Assembly (NCBI GenBank): GCA_021161775.1 | Contig: JAGGZY010000013.1 | Location: 1-46,209, forward strand | Direction of reading: 5' to 3' | Length of the DNA stretch: 46,209 bases | Source of the DNA: Dehalococcoidales bacterium | GTDB taxonomy: Bacteria > Chloroflexota > Dehalococcoidia > Dehalococcoidales > UBA5760 | In this document: positions 27,181-33,809 of the stretch, one piece after another | Layout: each line of letters begins with the position of its first letter | Position numbering within the stretch: position 1 is the stretch's first letter | The notes under the pieces: model-generated | The model's input: the letters and a program-made list of their open reading frames with translations, nothing else | Database searches by the model: none | What the model was told of the DNA's origin: nothing | Program-made: the position numbers and the translations under genes

Positions 27181-27214
27181 CTGGGGTTAGAGATACTCAA
27201 TTTAACTACCCCAG
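27181..27214. repeat. Inverted repeat between the antiporter gene and the V-ATPase operon
   Basis: CTGGGGT (27181-27187) and ACCCCAG (27208-27214) form a 7-bp stem. On the minus strand a T-rich stretch TATTTTAATGATTTTT follows. It could terminate the antiporter transcript or form at the start of the ATPase leader, since it begins directly downstream of the -10 box. Nothing else is apparent in 27041-27180. Confidence 0.4.
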
Positions 27215-27243
27215 ATTATATCAAAAGAACTTTATTTTATCAA
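27215..27243 (-). promoter_or_regulatory. Promoter of the V-ATPase operon
   Basis: TTGATA (27243-27238) and TATAAT (27220-27215) are separated by 17 bp on the minus strand, close to consensus. The start near 27208 gives a leader of about 168 nt before the first gene, long enough for regulation. The -35 box lies just 9 bp past the antiporter stop. Confidence 0.65.
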
Positions 27244-27251
27244 GCTAAGGC

Positions 27252-28253
27252 TCACCCCAATTCGGTGCCAGCAATAAACAGCCGATACATACCGAAAATA
27301 TATAGCCCGATTAGCACCGCCGTATGCCAGCTAATAGACCGCTTACCCTGCGGTCGAAAGCGAAGCCCCACAATAACGATAGCTGTCATCACCATTACTA
27401 TTGCCGCAGTAACCAGATGAACCTCCGACACCAACGATAGCACCGGTCCCCGACGGTAGGCAATATCAACCGGGGTGATAATAGCCAGGTTAAACATATT
27501 GCTACCCAATACATCAGCCACCGCCATATCTATCGCCCCCAGGCGGAGGGCAGCAATAGTCACCACCAGCTCCGGCATCGAGGTAGTAATTGCCAGAAAC
27601 AGACTGCCTACCAGGCTAGTATCCCAGTGATAGGTAGCCGCAATCTCATCCCCGATGAATGATAGCCATATCCCCGCCCCGATAACAGCCGCGGCAAGCA
27701 GGGCAAACCTCAGATAAACCGTCCTTTTGGATAACCCCCGATACTGCATTGAGGCAGCCGTTGGCTCCGGTTGATAGGCACGCTCAGCACGAAATAGCCA
27801 CCACATACCTACCACATATAACACCAGTGGGATAATGCCCGGGGCGTTTACCCACCCCACAGCTAAACCGGGAAACCTGCCCCCGGCGAAGATGCCACCG
27901 GCTACCACGGCGGTAAGCACAATGCTGATAACTGCCGCGGTTACCTGCCGAGGGCTGGTTTTACTCAGTATCGGTGCTGGACGATAGATAATATCCATTA
28001 TAGCGATGATCAGTAGATTAAACAGGCAACTTCCCAACAGGTTACCTACTGCCAGGTCAGGGAGCTTAACCAGAGCCACCGAACTTACCCCAGTAACCAA
28101 CTCCGGCATTGAGGTAACCGCCGCCAGCAGTAATAAGCCTACCCACATCCTACCCAGGCCCGCCTTCTCAGCGATAGCATCGCCGTATCGGGCAAGCTTT
28201 GACCCGGCAAACAGGATAATTACCAGACAGGCGGCAAACTTCAACCAGACCAA
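27252..28253 (-). CDS. Calcium/sodium antiporter family membrane protein (CaCA, YrbG-like)
   Basis: The 333-residue protein has about ten membrane helices built from two inverted repeats. Each repeat carries the alpha motif of the Ca2+:cation antiporter family: TSMPELVTGVSSVAL with GNLLGSCLFNLLI in the first half, and TSMPELVVTIAALRLG with LGSNMFNLAII in the second. The Glu of each SMPEL motif and the Asn of the FNL motif are the expected ion ligands. It would exchange Ca2+ or K+ for Na+ or H+ across the cytoplasmic membrane. It directly precedes the Na+-type V-ATPase operon on the same strand, which suggests linked ion homeostasis. Ion specificity is not determinable. Confidence 0.9.
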   Translation of the reverse strand: MVWLKFAACLVIILFAGSKLARYGDAIAEKAGLGRMWVGLLLLAAVTSMPELVTGVSSVALVKLPDLAVGNLLGSCLFNLLIIAIMDIIYRPAPILSKTSPRQVTAAVISIVLTAVVAGGIFAGGRFPGLAVGWVNAPGIIPLVLYVVGMWWLFRAERAYQPEPTAASMQYRGLSKRTVYLRFALLAAAVIGAGIWLSFIGDEIAATYHWDTSLVGSLFLAITTSMPELVVTIAALRLGAIDMAVADVLGSNMFNLAIITPVDIAYRRGPVLSLVSEVHLVTAAIVMVMTAIVIVGLRFRPQGKRSISWHTAVLIGLYIFGMYRLFIAGTELG

Positions 28254-28341
28254 ACCTAGGCCCCCTCAAGAGTAATCTTTGTTACCAGCATACAATACCC
28301 TATCTAAACCAGTAAAGCCCACTGCCCATTCTGCTTTATGG

Positions 28342-28347
28342 TATAAT
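28342..28347 (+). promoter_or_regulatory. -10 box of tRNA-Ser(CGA)
   Basis: A perfect TATAAT followed by CTG lies 13 bp before the tRNA 5' end. The -35 region is weak (CCACTG at 17 bp spacing). The second tRNA-Ser has the same TATAATCTG string upstream. Confidence 0.5.
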
Positions 28348-28360
28348 CTGGTGTCACCAA

Positions 28361-28451
28361 GGAGAGGTGTCCGAGAGGCTTAAGGTGCCGCTCTCGAAAA
28401 GCGGTCTCCGTATTTTGCGGAGCGTGGGTTCGAATCCCACCCTCTCCGCCA
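28361..28451 (+). tRNA. tRNA-Ser (CGA)
   Basis: The acceptor arms GGAGAGG and CCTCTCC pair. The anticodon stem-loop is CCGCT-CTCGAAA-AGCGG (CGA), the long variable arm is TCTCCGTATTTTGCGGAG, the T-loop is GTTCGAATC, the discriminator is G and CCA is encoded at 28449-28451. Its 3' end is part of a 36-bp direct repeat shared with the second tRNA-Ser. Confidence 0.96.
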
Positions 28452-28458
28452 CAAAGGA
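28423..28458 (+). repeat. 36-bp direct repeat, left copy (tRNA-Ser 3' end, att-like)
   Basis: The T-arm, 3' acceptor arm and CCA of tRNA-Ser(CGA) plus the next seven bases CAAAGGA are identical to 29343-29378. The shared T-arm is expected of two Ser isoacceptors; the extra seven bases past CCA are not. The repeat spacing is 920 bp and encloses one gene and the second tRNA body. Confidence 0.6.
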
Positions 28459-28465
28459 GATTAAA

Positions 28466-29197
28466 GTGGCTGAAAAATTTCAATTTACCGCAAAACTAGA
28501 CGAATGGGTTGACCGATGTTTTAGAGCTTTAACTCCAGGAGATGAAGAGTTTGAGAAAAAATTTCTCAAAGATACGGAGTGGCATGATGATGCTGCCAAA
28601 AGATTAAAAGAAAAGATATTCAATAGAATAGATGAATTGAAGCCAGAGGAATTTAAAAAATTAATCTGTGGCAAGAAGACTGAAAGAGCAATGATGCAAG
28701 TATATGAAAATCACAAAAGGGATATTTACAATGTGATAGACAATGATTTCCCCACAGTAAAAGGGTATCTTACATTCATAAGGGATTTTAATGGAAAGCC
28801 AGAGGGTATAGATAAGCTGTTACCTAACGGTAGCAAGTATATCAACGGTAGCAAGTATATCAAAGGAGCAGCAATATGCTTCGTGACGCAACTCCTCGCA
28901 GGAGCACATTTGAATAAATATGTTGTTTACCATGATAAGCTATATGAAGTACTACGAGATTCAGACATGTTAGTTAGACAAGATATCGACTATTTAAAAA
29001 ATAAAAAGAGCGGTGGAGAGCGTTATTTATGCGTGAATGACATTTGCAAACAGATGTATGACGAGAAGTTCAAGGAGAGGCTGGAGAGGATGGAGGCACC
29101 ACACAAATTCGGACTTCAGGTCGTTCACAATTTCTTATGGCACTACCATCATAAAGAAATCGAAGGCAAAGGAAAATGGTGGGATAAAGATTGCTGA
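28466..29197 (+). CDS. Unrecognised accessory protein downstream of tRNA-Ser
   Basis: The roughly 243-residue protein starts at GTG 28466, seven bases after AAAGGAG; the longer open frame begins inside the tRNA gene and is not real. It is soluble, charged and without a signal peptide. It contains an exact tandem duplication, NGSKYI twice (about residues 121-132), then ICFVTQLLAGAHLNKYVVYHDKLYEVL. That segment loosely recalls the region of McrB-like and related restriction proteins where a helix is followed by a Pro/Tyr-rich strand and a ligand-binding loop; this is only a resemblance. Trp- and His-rich residues end the protein (FLWHYHHKEIEGKGKWW). Base composition is visibly A+T-richer than in the neighbouring operons, suggesting acquisition. 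Confidence 0.65.
   Translation: MAEKFQFTAKLDEWVDRCFRALTPGDEEFEKKFLKDTEWHDDAAKRLKEKIFNRIDELKPEEFKKLICGKKTERAMMQVYENHKRDIYNVIDNDFPTVKGYLTFIRDFNGKPEGIDKLLPNGSKYINGSKYIKGAAICFVTQLLAGAHLNKYVVYHDKLYEVLRDSDMLVRQDIDYLKNKKSGGERYLCVNDICKQMYDEKFKERLERMEAPHKFGLQVVHNFLWHYHHKEIEGKGKWWDKDC
28826..28861 (+). repeat. Perfect 18-bp tandem duplication inside the accessory gene
   Basis: AACGGTAGCAAGTATATC occurs twice in a row (28826-28843 and 28844-28861), in frame, encoding NGSKYI twice. Perfect identity at all codon positions suggests a recent slippage or duplication event. Confidence 0.9.
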
Positions 29198-29250
29198 AAT
29201 AAGTAACTTTTCAGATTGTTTTAGAAGCACCGATTTACGAAACTGTAAAG

Positions 29251-29256
29251 TATAAT
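29251..29256 (+). promoter_or_regulatory. -10 box of tRNA-Ser(GGA)
   Basis: A perfect TATAAT lies 23 bp before the tRNA; no convincing -35 is visible at the expected distance. The gap 29198-29279 otherwise holds nothing recognisable. Confidence 0.4.
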
Positions 29257-29279
29257 CTGATTTCTCGCTTACCAATTAT

Positions 29280-29378
<99 letters not shown>

Positions 29379-29408
29379 ATTCATATTCTATTAGGTAATT
29401 TACTCCCT

Positions 29409-29443
29409 TCTTTTGAGAATAACAGGCAAAGGAGACATCATGT
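29409..29443 (+). repeat. 35-bp direct repeat, copy 1 (leader and start codon of the coiled-coil gene)
   Basis: TCTTTTGAGAATAACAGG through the ribosome site CAAAGGAGACATC and the ATGT start is identical to 29944-29978. It duplicates the translation initiation region of the gene at 29440. Confidence 0.9.
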
Positions 29444-29928
29444 TAGATAAAGACGAAATTAAGAAAATGCTCAAGCTCTTCCAGAGTTCCCATATTGACC
29501 AAATTAGTGCACTCAAGGAAGATTCAGAGACAGTATTAGAACTAAGTGCGACATTAGAAAAGAGCATCCACAGACTTGAGTCGGAGAAAGACCAAATCGA
29601 CGAAACAATACTAAAATACGCTGAGATGCTCCTACGTGCGCTGGACGAAATTAAAACGTCCAGATTAGAAGAGATAAGGGTGCGATCATTGACAGAGATA
29701 AACCGCCGATGTTGGTCCCTCTCCATAGGAAGAATGATAAATATTATCTTTGAAAAGGATGAACAGAAGCAACTAAATTTCCTTAACCAACTGCTAAACT
29801 TGGTCAAGCTTTCTGATGATTCTTCCCAACAGATTGGAGAGGCTACGGGGGCTGAACAACTAGTTTCTTCTTTCAAGCAATTTACTGATAAGTCCGACGC
29901 TATACAAGACGAATTTTTGAAGGCTTGA
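29440..29928 (+). CDS. Small coiled-coil protein of unknown function
   Basis: The 162-residue protein begins MLDKDEIKKMLKLFQSSHID; I use the ATG 29440, six bases after AAAGGAG, not the in-frame TTG upstream. It is highly charged and predicted almost entirely helical, with heptad-like stretches around residues 25-65 (LELSATLEKSIHRLESEKDQ) and 100-150. There is no membrane segment, signal peptide or metal motif. It lies in the accessory pocket between tRNA-Ser(GGA) and dprA. A partial duplicate of its leader and first codons follows the gene. I do not recognise the family; composition and context suggest an acquired gene. Confidence 0.65.
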   Translation: MLDKDEIKKMLKLFQSSHIDQISALKEDSETVLELSATLEKSIHRLESEKDQIDETILKYAEMLLRALDEIKTSRLEEIRVRSLTEINRRCWSLSIGRMINIIFEKDEQKQLNFLNQLLNLVKLSDDSSQQIGEATGAEQLVSSFKQFTDKSDAIQDEFLKA

Positions 29929-29943
29929 GGTAATCTGCTATCG

Positions 29944-29978
29944 TCTTTTGAGAATAACAGGCAAAGGAGACATCATGT
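29944..29978 (+). repeat. 35-bp direct repeat, copy 2
   Basis: Exact copy of 29409-29443, 535 bp downstream. Similarity continues more loosely into the first ten or so codons. Confidence 0.9.
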
Positions 29979-30022
29979 CAGAAAAAGACGAGATTGACAA
30001 ATTGGTATTGTCAAGAGCTTGA
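29975..30022 (+). pseudogene. Truncated duplicate of the coiled-coil gene (15 codons)
   Basis: A perfect ribosome site AAAGGAG and ATG lead into MSEKDEIDKLVLSRA and a TGA stop. The first nine residues parallel the MLDKDEIKKM start of the gene at 29440, after which the similarity ends. It may be the remnant of a tandem paralogue removed by deletion, or a short translated leader; remnant is the simpler reading. Confidence 0.6.
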
Positions 30023-30038
30023 CCTAACGAGAGTGTCT

Positions 30039-30062
30039 AAGAGGGGCGTCAGCCCCTCTTTT
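30039..30062 (+). terminator. Rho-independent terminator after the accessory pocket
   Basis: AAGAGGGGC (30039-30047) pairs perfectly with GCCCCTCTT (30052-30060) across a GTCA tetraloop and is followed by TTTAAT. This closes the accessory transcript before dprA. Confidence 0.8.
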
Positions 30063-30070
30063 AATATTCC

Positions 30071-30098
30071 TCCCCCTCTCCTTTGAAGAAGAGGGGGA
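30071..30098. repeat. Inverted repeat TCCCCCTC/GAGGGGGA
   Basis: Arms at 30071-30078 and 30091-30098 enclose a 12-base loop TCCTTTGAAGAA. Similar short palindromes of the CCCTCTCCTTTGAAG type look like dispersed intergenic repeats, but only one copy is visible here. Confidence 0.45.
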
Positions 30099-30128
30099 TT
30101 TGAGAGGGTAAGGTAGATAACCCTTTAA

Positions 30129-30157
30129 TTGCCACTAGTTTGCCCCTATGCTAGAAT
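30129..30157 (+). promoter_or_regulatory. Promoter of dprA, possibly leaderless
   Basis: TTGCCA (30129-30134) and TAGAAT (30152-30157) are 17 bp apart. The expected start, about 30164, coincides with an in-frame GTG codon of dprA and there is no ribosome site, so a leaderless message is plausible. Confidence 0.5.
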
Positions 30158-30160
30158 GCT

Positions 30161-31288
30161 TTGGTGGTAAGTAATAACGATATTAAATACGGGGTGGGAT
30201 TTAGTCTTATTCCCGGTGTCGGTCGGGTCAGGCTAAACCTGCTGGAAGGCTACTTCGGTAGTCTGGAAAATGCCTGGCAGGCAGGTCCTGATGAGCTGAG
30301 CTGTGCCGGGCTGGATAGCCATCTGATACACAGGATTACCTCCCAGCGACCCAGGATTTCTCTAGAAGCCGAGATGGAGAAGCTGGAGAACTGTGGGGTA
30401 ACAGCTTTTAGTTATCACGATACCCGATATCCACCTCGGCTCAAAGAGATATATGACTACCCGCCATTACTTTATGTCAAGGGAACACTGCTTCCTGATG
30501 ATGAGTGGTGTCTGGCAGTAGTCGGCACCCGCCGGGCAACAGTCTACGGGAGACAGGTAACCGAGGAGATAGTTACTGACCTGGTAAGAAGCCATATTAC
30601 CATCGTTAGCGGTTTAGCACGAGGGGTTGACTCAGTAGCCCATCGAGCAGCTCTAGAGAACGGCGGTCGGACCATTGCCGTGTTTGGTTGCGGTCTGGAT
30701 GTTATCTATCCTCGCGAGAATGCCGAACTGGCACGCCGCATCACTCAGCAAGGGGCGCTGATAAGTGAATACCCCTTAGGAACAGGGCCCCGACCTGACC
30801 GATTCCCGCGGCGTAATCGCATTATGAGTGGGCTTAGTCTAGGGGTATTAGCCACTGAAGCCGGAAAGGGTAGTGGAGCCCTGATTACGGCTCGTCTGGC
30901 ATTAGAGCAGAACCGAGAGGTGTTTGCCATCCCTGGAAGCGTTCTCTCCCCCACCAGCAGCGGCACCAATCACCTCATTCAGGAAGGAGCTAAGCTGGTA
31001 AGTAGCTATACCGATATTCTGGAGGAGCTGAATCTGACCGCGGTAGCCCACCAGATGGAGGTTAAGGAGATAGTCCCTGCCTCGGAGGATGAATCCCGAC
31101 TGCTAAAACAGCTAGGTGCTGCCCCAACCCACATTGATGAGCTCTGTCGGGGTAGCGGTTTGCCAATGTCACAGGTCAGTAGTACCCTGACAATGATGGA
31201 GCTTAAGGGTCTGGTCAAGCAGATAGGGGCGATGAACTATATTCTGGTGCGGGAAGCCAGAGAAGAATTTCGGGTAAGAGTGGACTAG
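30161..31288 (+). CDS. dprA: DNA processing protein DprA (Smf)
   Basis: The 375-residue protein binds single-stranded DNA and loads RecA during transformation and recombination. An N-terminal SAM/HhH-like domain (GVGFSLIPGVGRVRLNLLE) precedes the Rossmann core with VVGTRRATVYG, VSGLARGVDSVAHRAAL, AVFGCGLDVIYPREN, FPRRNRIMSGLSLGVLATEA and GSGALITARLALEQNREVFAIPG. The C-terminal 60 residues fit a winged-helix DML1-type domain (GAAPTHIDELCRGSGLPMSQ). The start is TTG 30161 or GTG 30164, with no ribosome site. It runs five bases into the gap before topA, a common pairing. Confidence 0.95.
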   Translation: MVVSNNDIKYGVGFSLIPGVGRVRLNLLEGYFGSLENAWQAGPDELSCAGLDSHLIHRITSQRPRISLEAEMEKLENCGVTAFSYHDTRYPPRLKEIYDYPPLLYVKGTLLPDDEWCLAVVGTRRATVYGRQVTEEIVTDLVRSHITIVSGLARGVDSVAHRAALENGGRTIAVFGCGLDVIYPRENAELARRITQQGALISEYPLGTGPRPDRFPRRNRIMSGLSLGVLATEAGKGSGALITARLALEQNREVFAIPGSVLSPTSSGTNHLIQEGAKLVSSYTDILEELNLTAVAHQMEVKEIVPASEDESRLLKQLGAAPTHIDELCRGSGLPMSQVSSTLTMMELKGLVKQIGAMNYILVREAREEFRVRVD

Positions 31289-31293
31289 CCATT

Positions 31294-33378
31294 ATGACAA
31301 CAAATCTGGTTATTGTAGAATCACCCGCCAAGGCAAGAACGCTAAGCAGGATACTGGGTCAGGATTATAATCTTATGGCTTCAATGGGTCACATCAGAGA
31401 CCTGCCCAAGGGTACCCTGGGGGTAGATGTGGAACATAATTTTTCCCCCAAATATGTAATCCCCCGAGATAAAGCCAAGGTGGTTAGGGAACTTAAACAG
31501 GCTGCCAGAGCGGCGCCGATGGTATATCTGGCTACTGACCCTGACCGTGAAGGGGAGGCTATTGCCTGGCATCTGGCTGAAGTAATCCGAGTAAACAAGG
31601 CTAATTATCATCGGGTTACCTTCCATGAGATAACCGAGCCTGCTATCAAGCTCGCCTTCAAGCAATCTCGCTCCATAGACATGAAACTGGTCAATGCCCA
31701 GCAAGCCCGACGGATTATGGACCGACTGGTGGGTTATAAGATTAGCCCCCTCCTGTGGCGAAAGGTGAGGCGGGGGCTTTCCGCCGGCCGGGTTCAATCA
31801 GTAGCCCTAAAGATTATTGCCGAACGACAGCGGGAGATTGATAAATTCACCCCTGAGGAATACTGGAGTATCGAGGCTAAGCTAACTAAAGAAACCCCGA
31901 CAGCCAGCTTTCAAGCCAAACTCATTAGCCTGGTCGGCGACCCCAAGCTAGTTATTCACAATCAGGCAGAAGCCACCGAGACCAGCGATGAGCTTAAAAC
32001 AGCCAGCTATAAGGTAGCCAAGGTAAAAATCAAGAAGGTAACCCGACAGCCAGCGCCACCGTTTATTACCAGCACCCTCCAGCAGGAAGCCTGGCGTAAG
32101 CTCCACTTCAGCGCCAAGCAGACGATGGCTATTGCTCAACAGCTCTTTGAGGGCTTACCCCTCGGCGACGAGGGCAGTGAGGGGCTAATTACCTATATGC
32201 GGACCGATTCTACCCGGGTGGCTCGCCCGGCTATTGTGGAAACTAGGGAGTTTATCACCGAGCGGTATGGTGCCGAGTTCATTCCCCCCCACGCCCGCAC
32301 CTTCTCCAGAACAGTCAAGGGAGCACAGGAAGCCCACGAAGCCATCCGTCCCACCCATATCTACCATGAGCCATCGCTGATTAAGCAATACCTCAATACC
32401 AATCAATTTCGGCTCTATCAGCTTATCTGGCAACGGATGGTCGCTAGCCAGATGGCGGCGGCGGTATTTAACAGCACCAGCGTTGATATTACGGCTAAAT
32501 GCCTCTCTAAGAATAGATACCTGTTTCGCGCCACAAGCTCTGTCCCTCTCTTCCGGGGATTTATGGCTCTCTATACCGAGGGCAAGGATGAGGCTGAAGA
32601 AAAGCCAGGCTCAGTACTTCCCCCGCTGGAAAAGGATGATGAGCTTAAACTGCTGGGGCTTTCCTCGGAGCAACACTTTACCCAACCCCCACCCCGGTTC
32701 ACCGAAGCCACCCTGATTAAAACCCTGGAGCAACGGGGTATTGGTCGCCCCAGTACCTACGCTACCATTCTATCTACCCTTCAGGGGCGGGAATATGTTA
32801 CCAAGGTTAAGGGTAGCTTTCAGCCCACCGAACTGGGAATGATAGTTAACGACCTGCTCGCTCCCTACTTTTCCGACATTATTAATGTTGACTTTACCGC
32901 TCATATGGAGGATGAACTGGACAATATCGCCAGTAACCAGCGGAATTGGGTGGAGGTGGTTCAGGATTTCTATACCCCCTTTGAGAAAAGTCTAAATCAC
33001 GCCACCGAACATATGGATAAGGTAAAACCGCCCGACGAGGTAACCGATGAGGTCTGTCCTAAATGTGGTAAGCCGTTGGTTATCAAGGTAGGCCGCTACG
33101 GAAAGTTTTTTGCCTGTAGTGGTTACCCGGAGTGTAAATACACCGCCTCTTACCAGATTAAGACGGGGGTTAAATGCCCGAAGTGCGGTGGGGAATTGGT
33201 CAAACGGAGAAGCAAAAAGGGTCGCATCTTCTACGGGTGTAGTAACTACCCGGAGTGTAAATTCGTTACCAACCTGAAGCCCCTCCCTCAACCCTGCCCC
33301 AAGTGCGGAGGACTGCTCACCGAATACCGCGGAAACCAGACAAAATGCTCAAGCTGCGACTATCAAGGGAAGCTTTAG
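31294..33378 (+). CDS. topA: DNA topoisomerase I (type IA)
   Basis: The 694-residue enzyme relaxes negative supercoils through a tyrosyl-DNA intermediate. The TOPRIM domain begins VIVESPAKARTLSRILG (Glu9) with TDPDREGEAIAWHLAE near 81-96, and catalytic Tyr301 lies in YMRTDSTR. The C-terminus has three zinc-ribbon repeats: two complete (CPKCGKPL to CSGYPEC, CPKCGGEL to CSNYPEC) and a final short one (CPKCGGLL to CSSC). dprA and topA are five bases apart and surely co-transcribed. An A+T-richer insert begins just downstream. Confidence 0.97.
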   Translation: MTTNLVIVESPAKARTLSRILGQDYNLMASMGHIRDLPKGTLGVDVEHNFSPKYVIPRDKAKVVRELKQAARAAPMVYLATDPDREGEAIAWHLAEVIRVNKANYHRVTFHEITEPAIKLAFKQSRSIDMKLVNAQQARRIMDRLVGYKISPLLWRKVRRGLSAGRVQSVALKIIAERQREIDKFTPEEYWSIEAKLTKETPTASFQAKLISLVGDPKLVIHNQAEATETSDELKTASYKVAKVKIKKVTRQPAPPFITSTLQQEAWRKLHFSAKQTMAIAQQLFEGLPLGDEGSEGLITYMRTDSTRVARPAIVETREFITERYGAEFIPPHARTFSRTVKGAQEAHEAIRPTHIYHEPSLIKQYLNTNQFRLYQLIWQRMVASQMAAAVFNSTSVDITAKCLSKNRYLFRATSSVPLFRGFMALYTEGKDEAEEKPGSVLPPLEKDDELKLLGLSSEQHFTQPPPRFTEATLIKTLEQRGIGRPSTYATILSTLQGREYVTKVKGSFQPTELGMIVNDLLAPYFSDIINVDFTAHMEDELDNIASNQRNWVEVVQDFYTPFEKSLNHATEHMDKVKPPDEVTDEVCPKCGKPLVIKVGRYGKFFACSGYPECKYTASYQIKTGVKCPKCGGELVKRRSKKGRIFYGCSNYPECKFVTNLKPLPQPCPKCGGLLTEYRGNQTKCSSCDYQGKL

Positions 33379-33515
33379 ACACCGCCCCCAGTGCTAGGCA
33401 TTAAAAACCCCTCTAATTATTCTCCGCTATTTTAGTAAATAGGTTTGTGTAACTAGATTTTTGCCTTATTTTCATAATATAATCGTCTTATATACTAAAT
33501 AAGTAAGAAAAAGGC

Positions 33516-33544
33516 TTGACATCCTAAAAATAGTGTGTTATTAT
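33516..33544 (+). promoter_or_regulatory. Strong promoter of the GHKL-ATPase cassette
   Basis: A perfect TTGACA (33516-33521) and TATTAT (33539-33544) are separated by 17 bp. The start is about 33551, giving a leader of about 31 nt with GGAGGAG six bases before the first ATG. The sequence 33379-33515 is A+T-rich with no gene. Confidence 0.75.
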
Positions 33545-33581
33545 CTCAGTTAGAAATAGATATTTGGTGGAGGAGCTTTAA

Positions 33582-33809
33582 ATGACAAAGCTGAATAATG
33601 AGACACCGGAAGAGCGATTCAAAAGGATTGCTGAATTAAGGACTAACGCTGTTCTAGACAGGCTCAGGATATTAGGTAATTTATCCAACCGGCAAATGTA
33701 TAGCTACTCCGAAGAAGACATTGATAAAATCTTCTCGGCTATAACTAAACAGATTAAAGAAGTCAGAGCAAAATTCAACTCTCGGAAAGGAGAAAGGTTT
33801 AAACTATGA
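33582..33809 (+). CDS. Small conserved-looking protein, first gene of the cassette
   Basis: The 75-residue, very charged helical protein contains ERFKRIAELRTNAVLDRLRI, LGNLSNRQMYSYSEEDIDKI and FSAITKQIKEVRAKF. This pattern resembles small proteins I have seen annotated as hypothetical beside mobile or defence genes, but I cannot name a family. The ribosome site is strong and it follows the promoter at 33516. Its stop overlaps the ATG of the ATPase gene (ATGA), so the two are translated together, which suggests a partner or regulatory subunit. Confidence 0.7.
   Translation: MTKLNNETPEERFKRIAELRTNAVLDRLRILGNLSNRQMYSYSEEDIDKIFSAITKQIKEVRAKFNSRKGERFKL

Noticed and set aside
28367-28465. N-terminal extension of the accessory protein starting inside tRNA-Ser(CGA)
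   Set aside because: The extra residues are a translation of the tRNA; a GTG with a good ribosome site lies at 28466.
30071-30098. CRISPR or mobile-element end
   Set aside because: Only a single palindrome is present, with no regular repeat-spacer pattern and no transposase anywhere in the window.
33481-33515. Short inverted repeat CTTAT/ATAAG upstream of the cassette promoter
   Set aside because: Only five-base arms in A+T-rich DNA; expected by chance.
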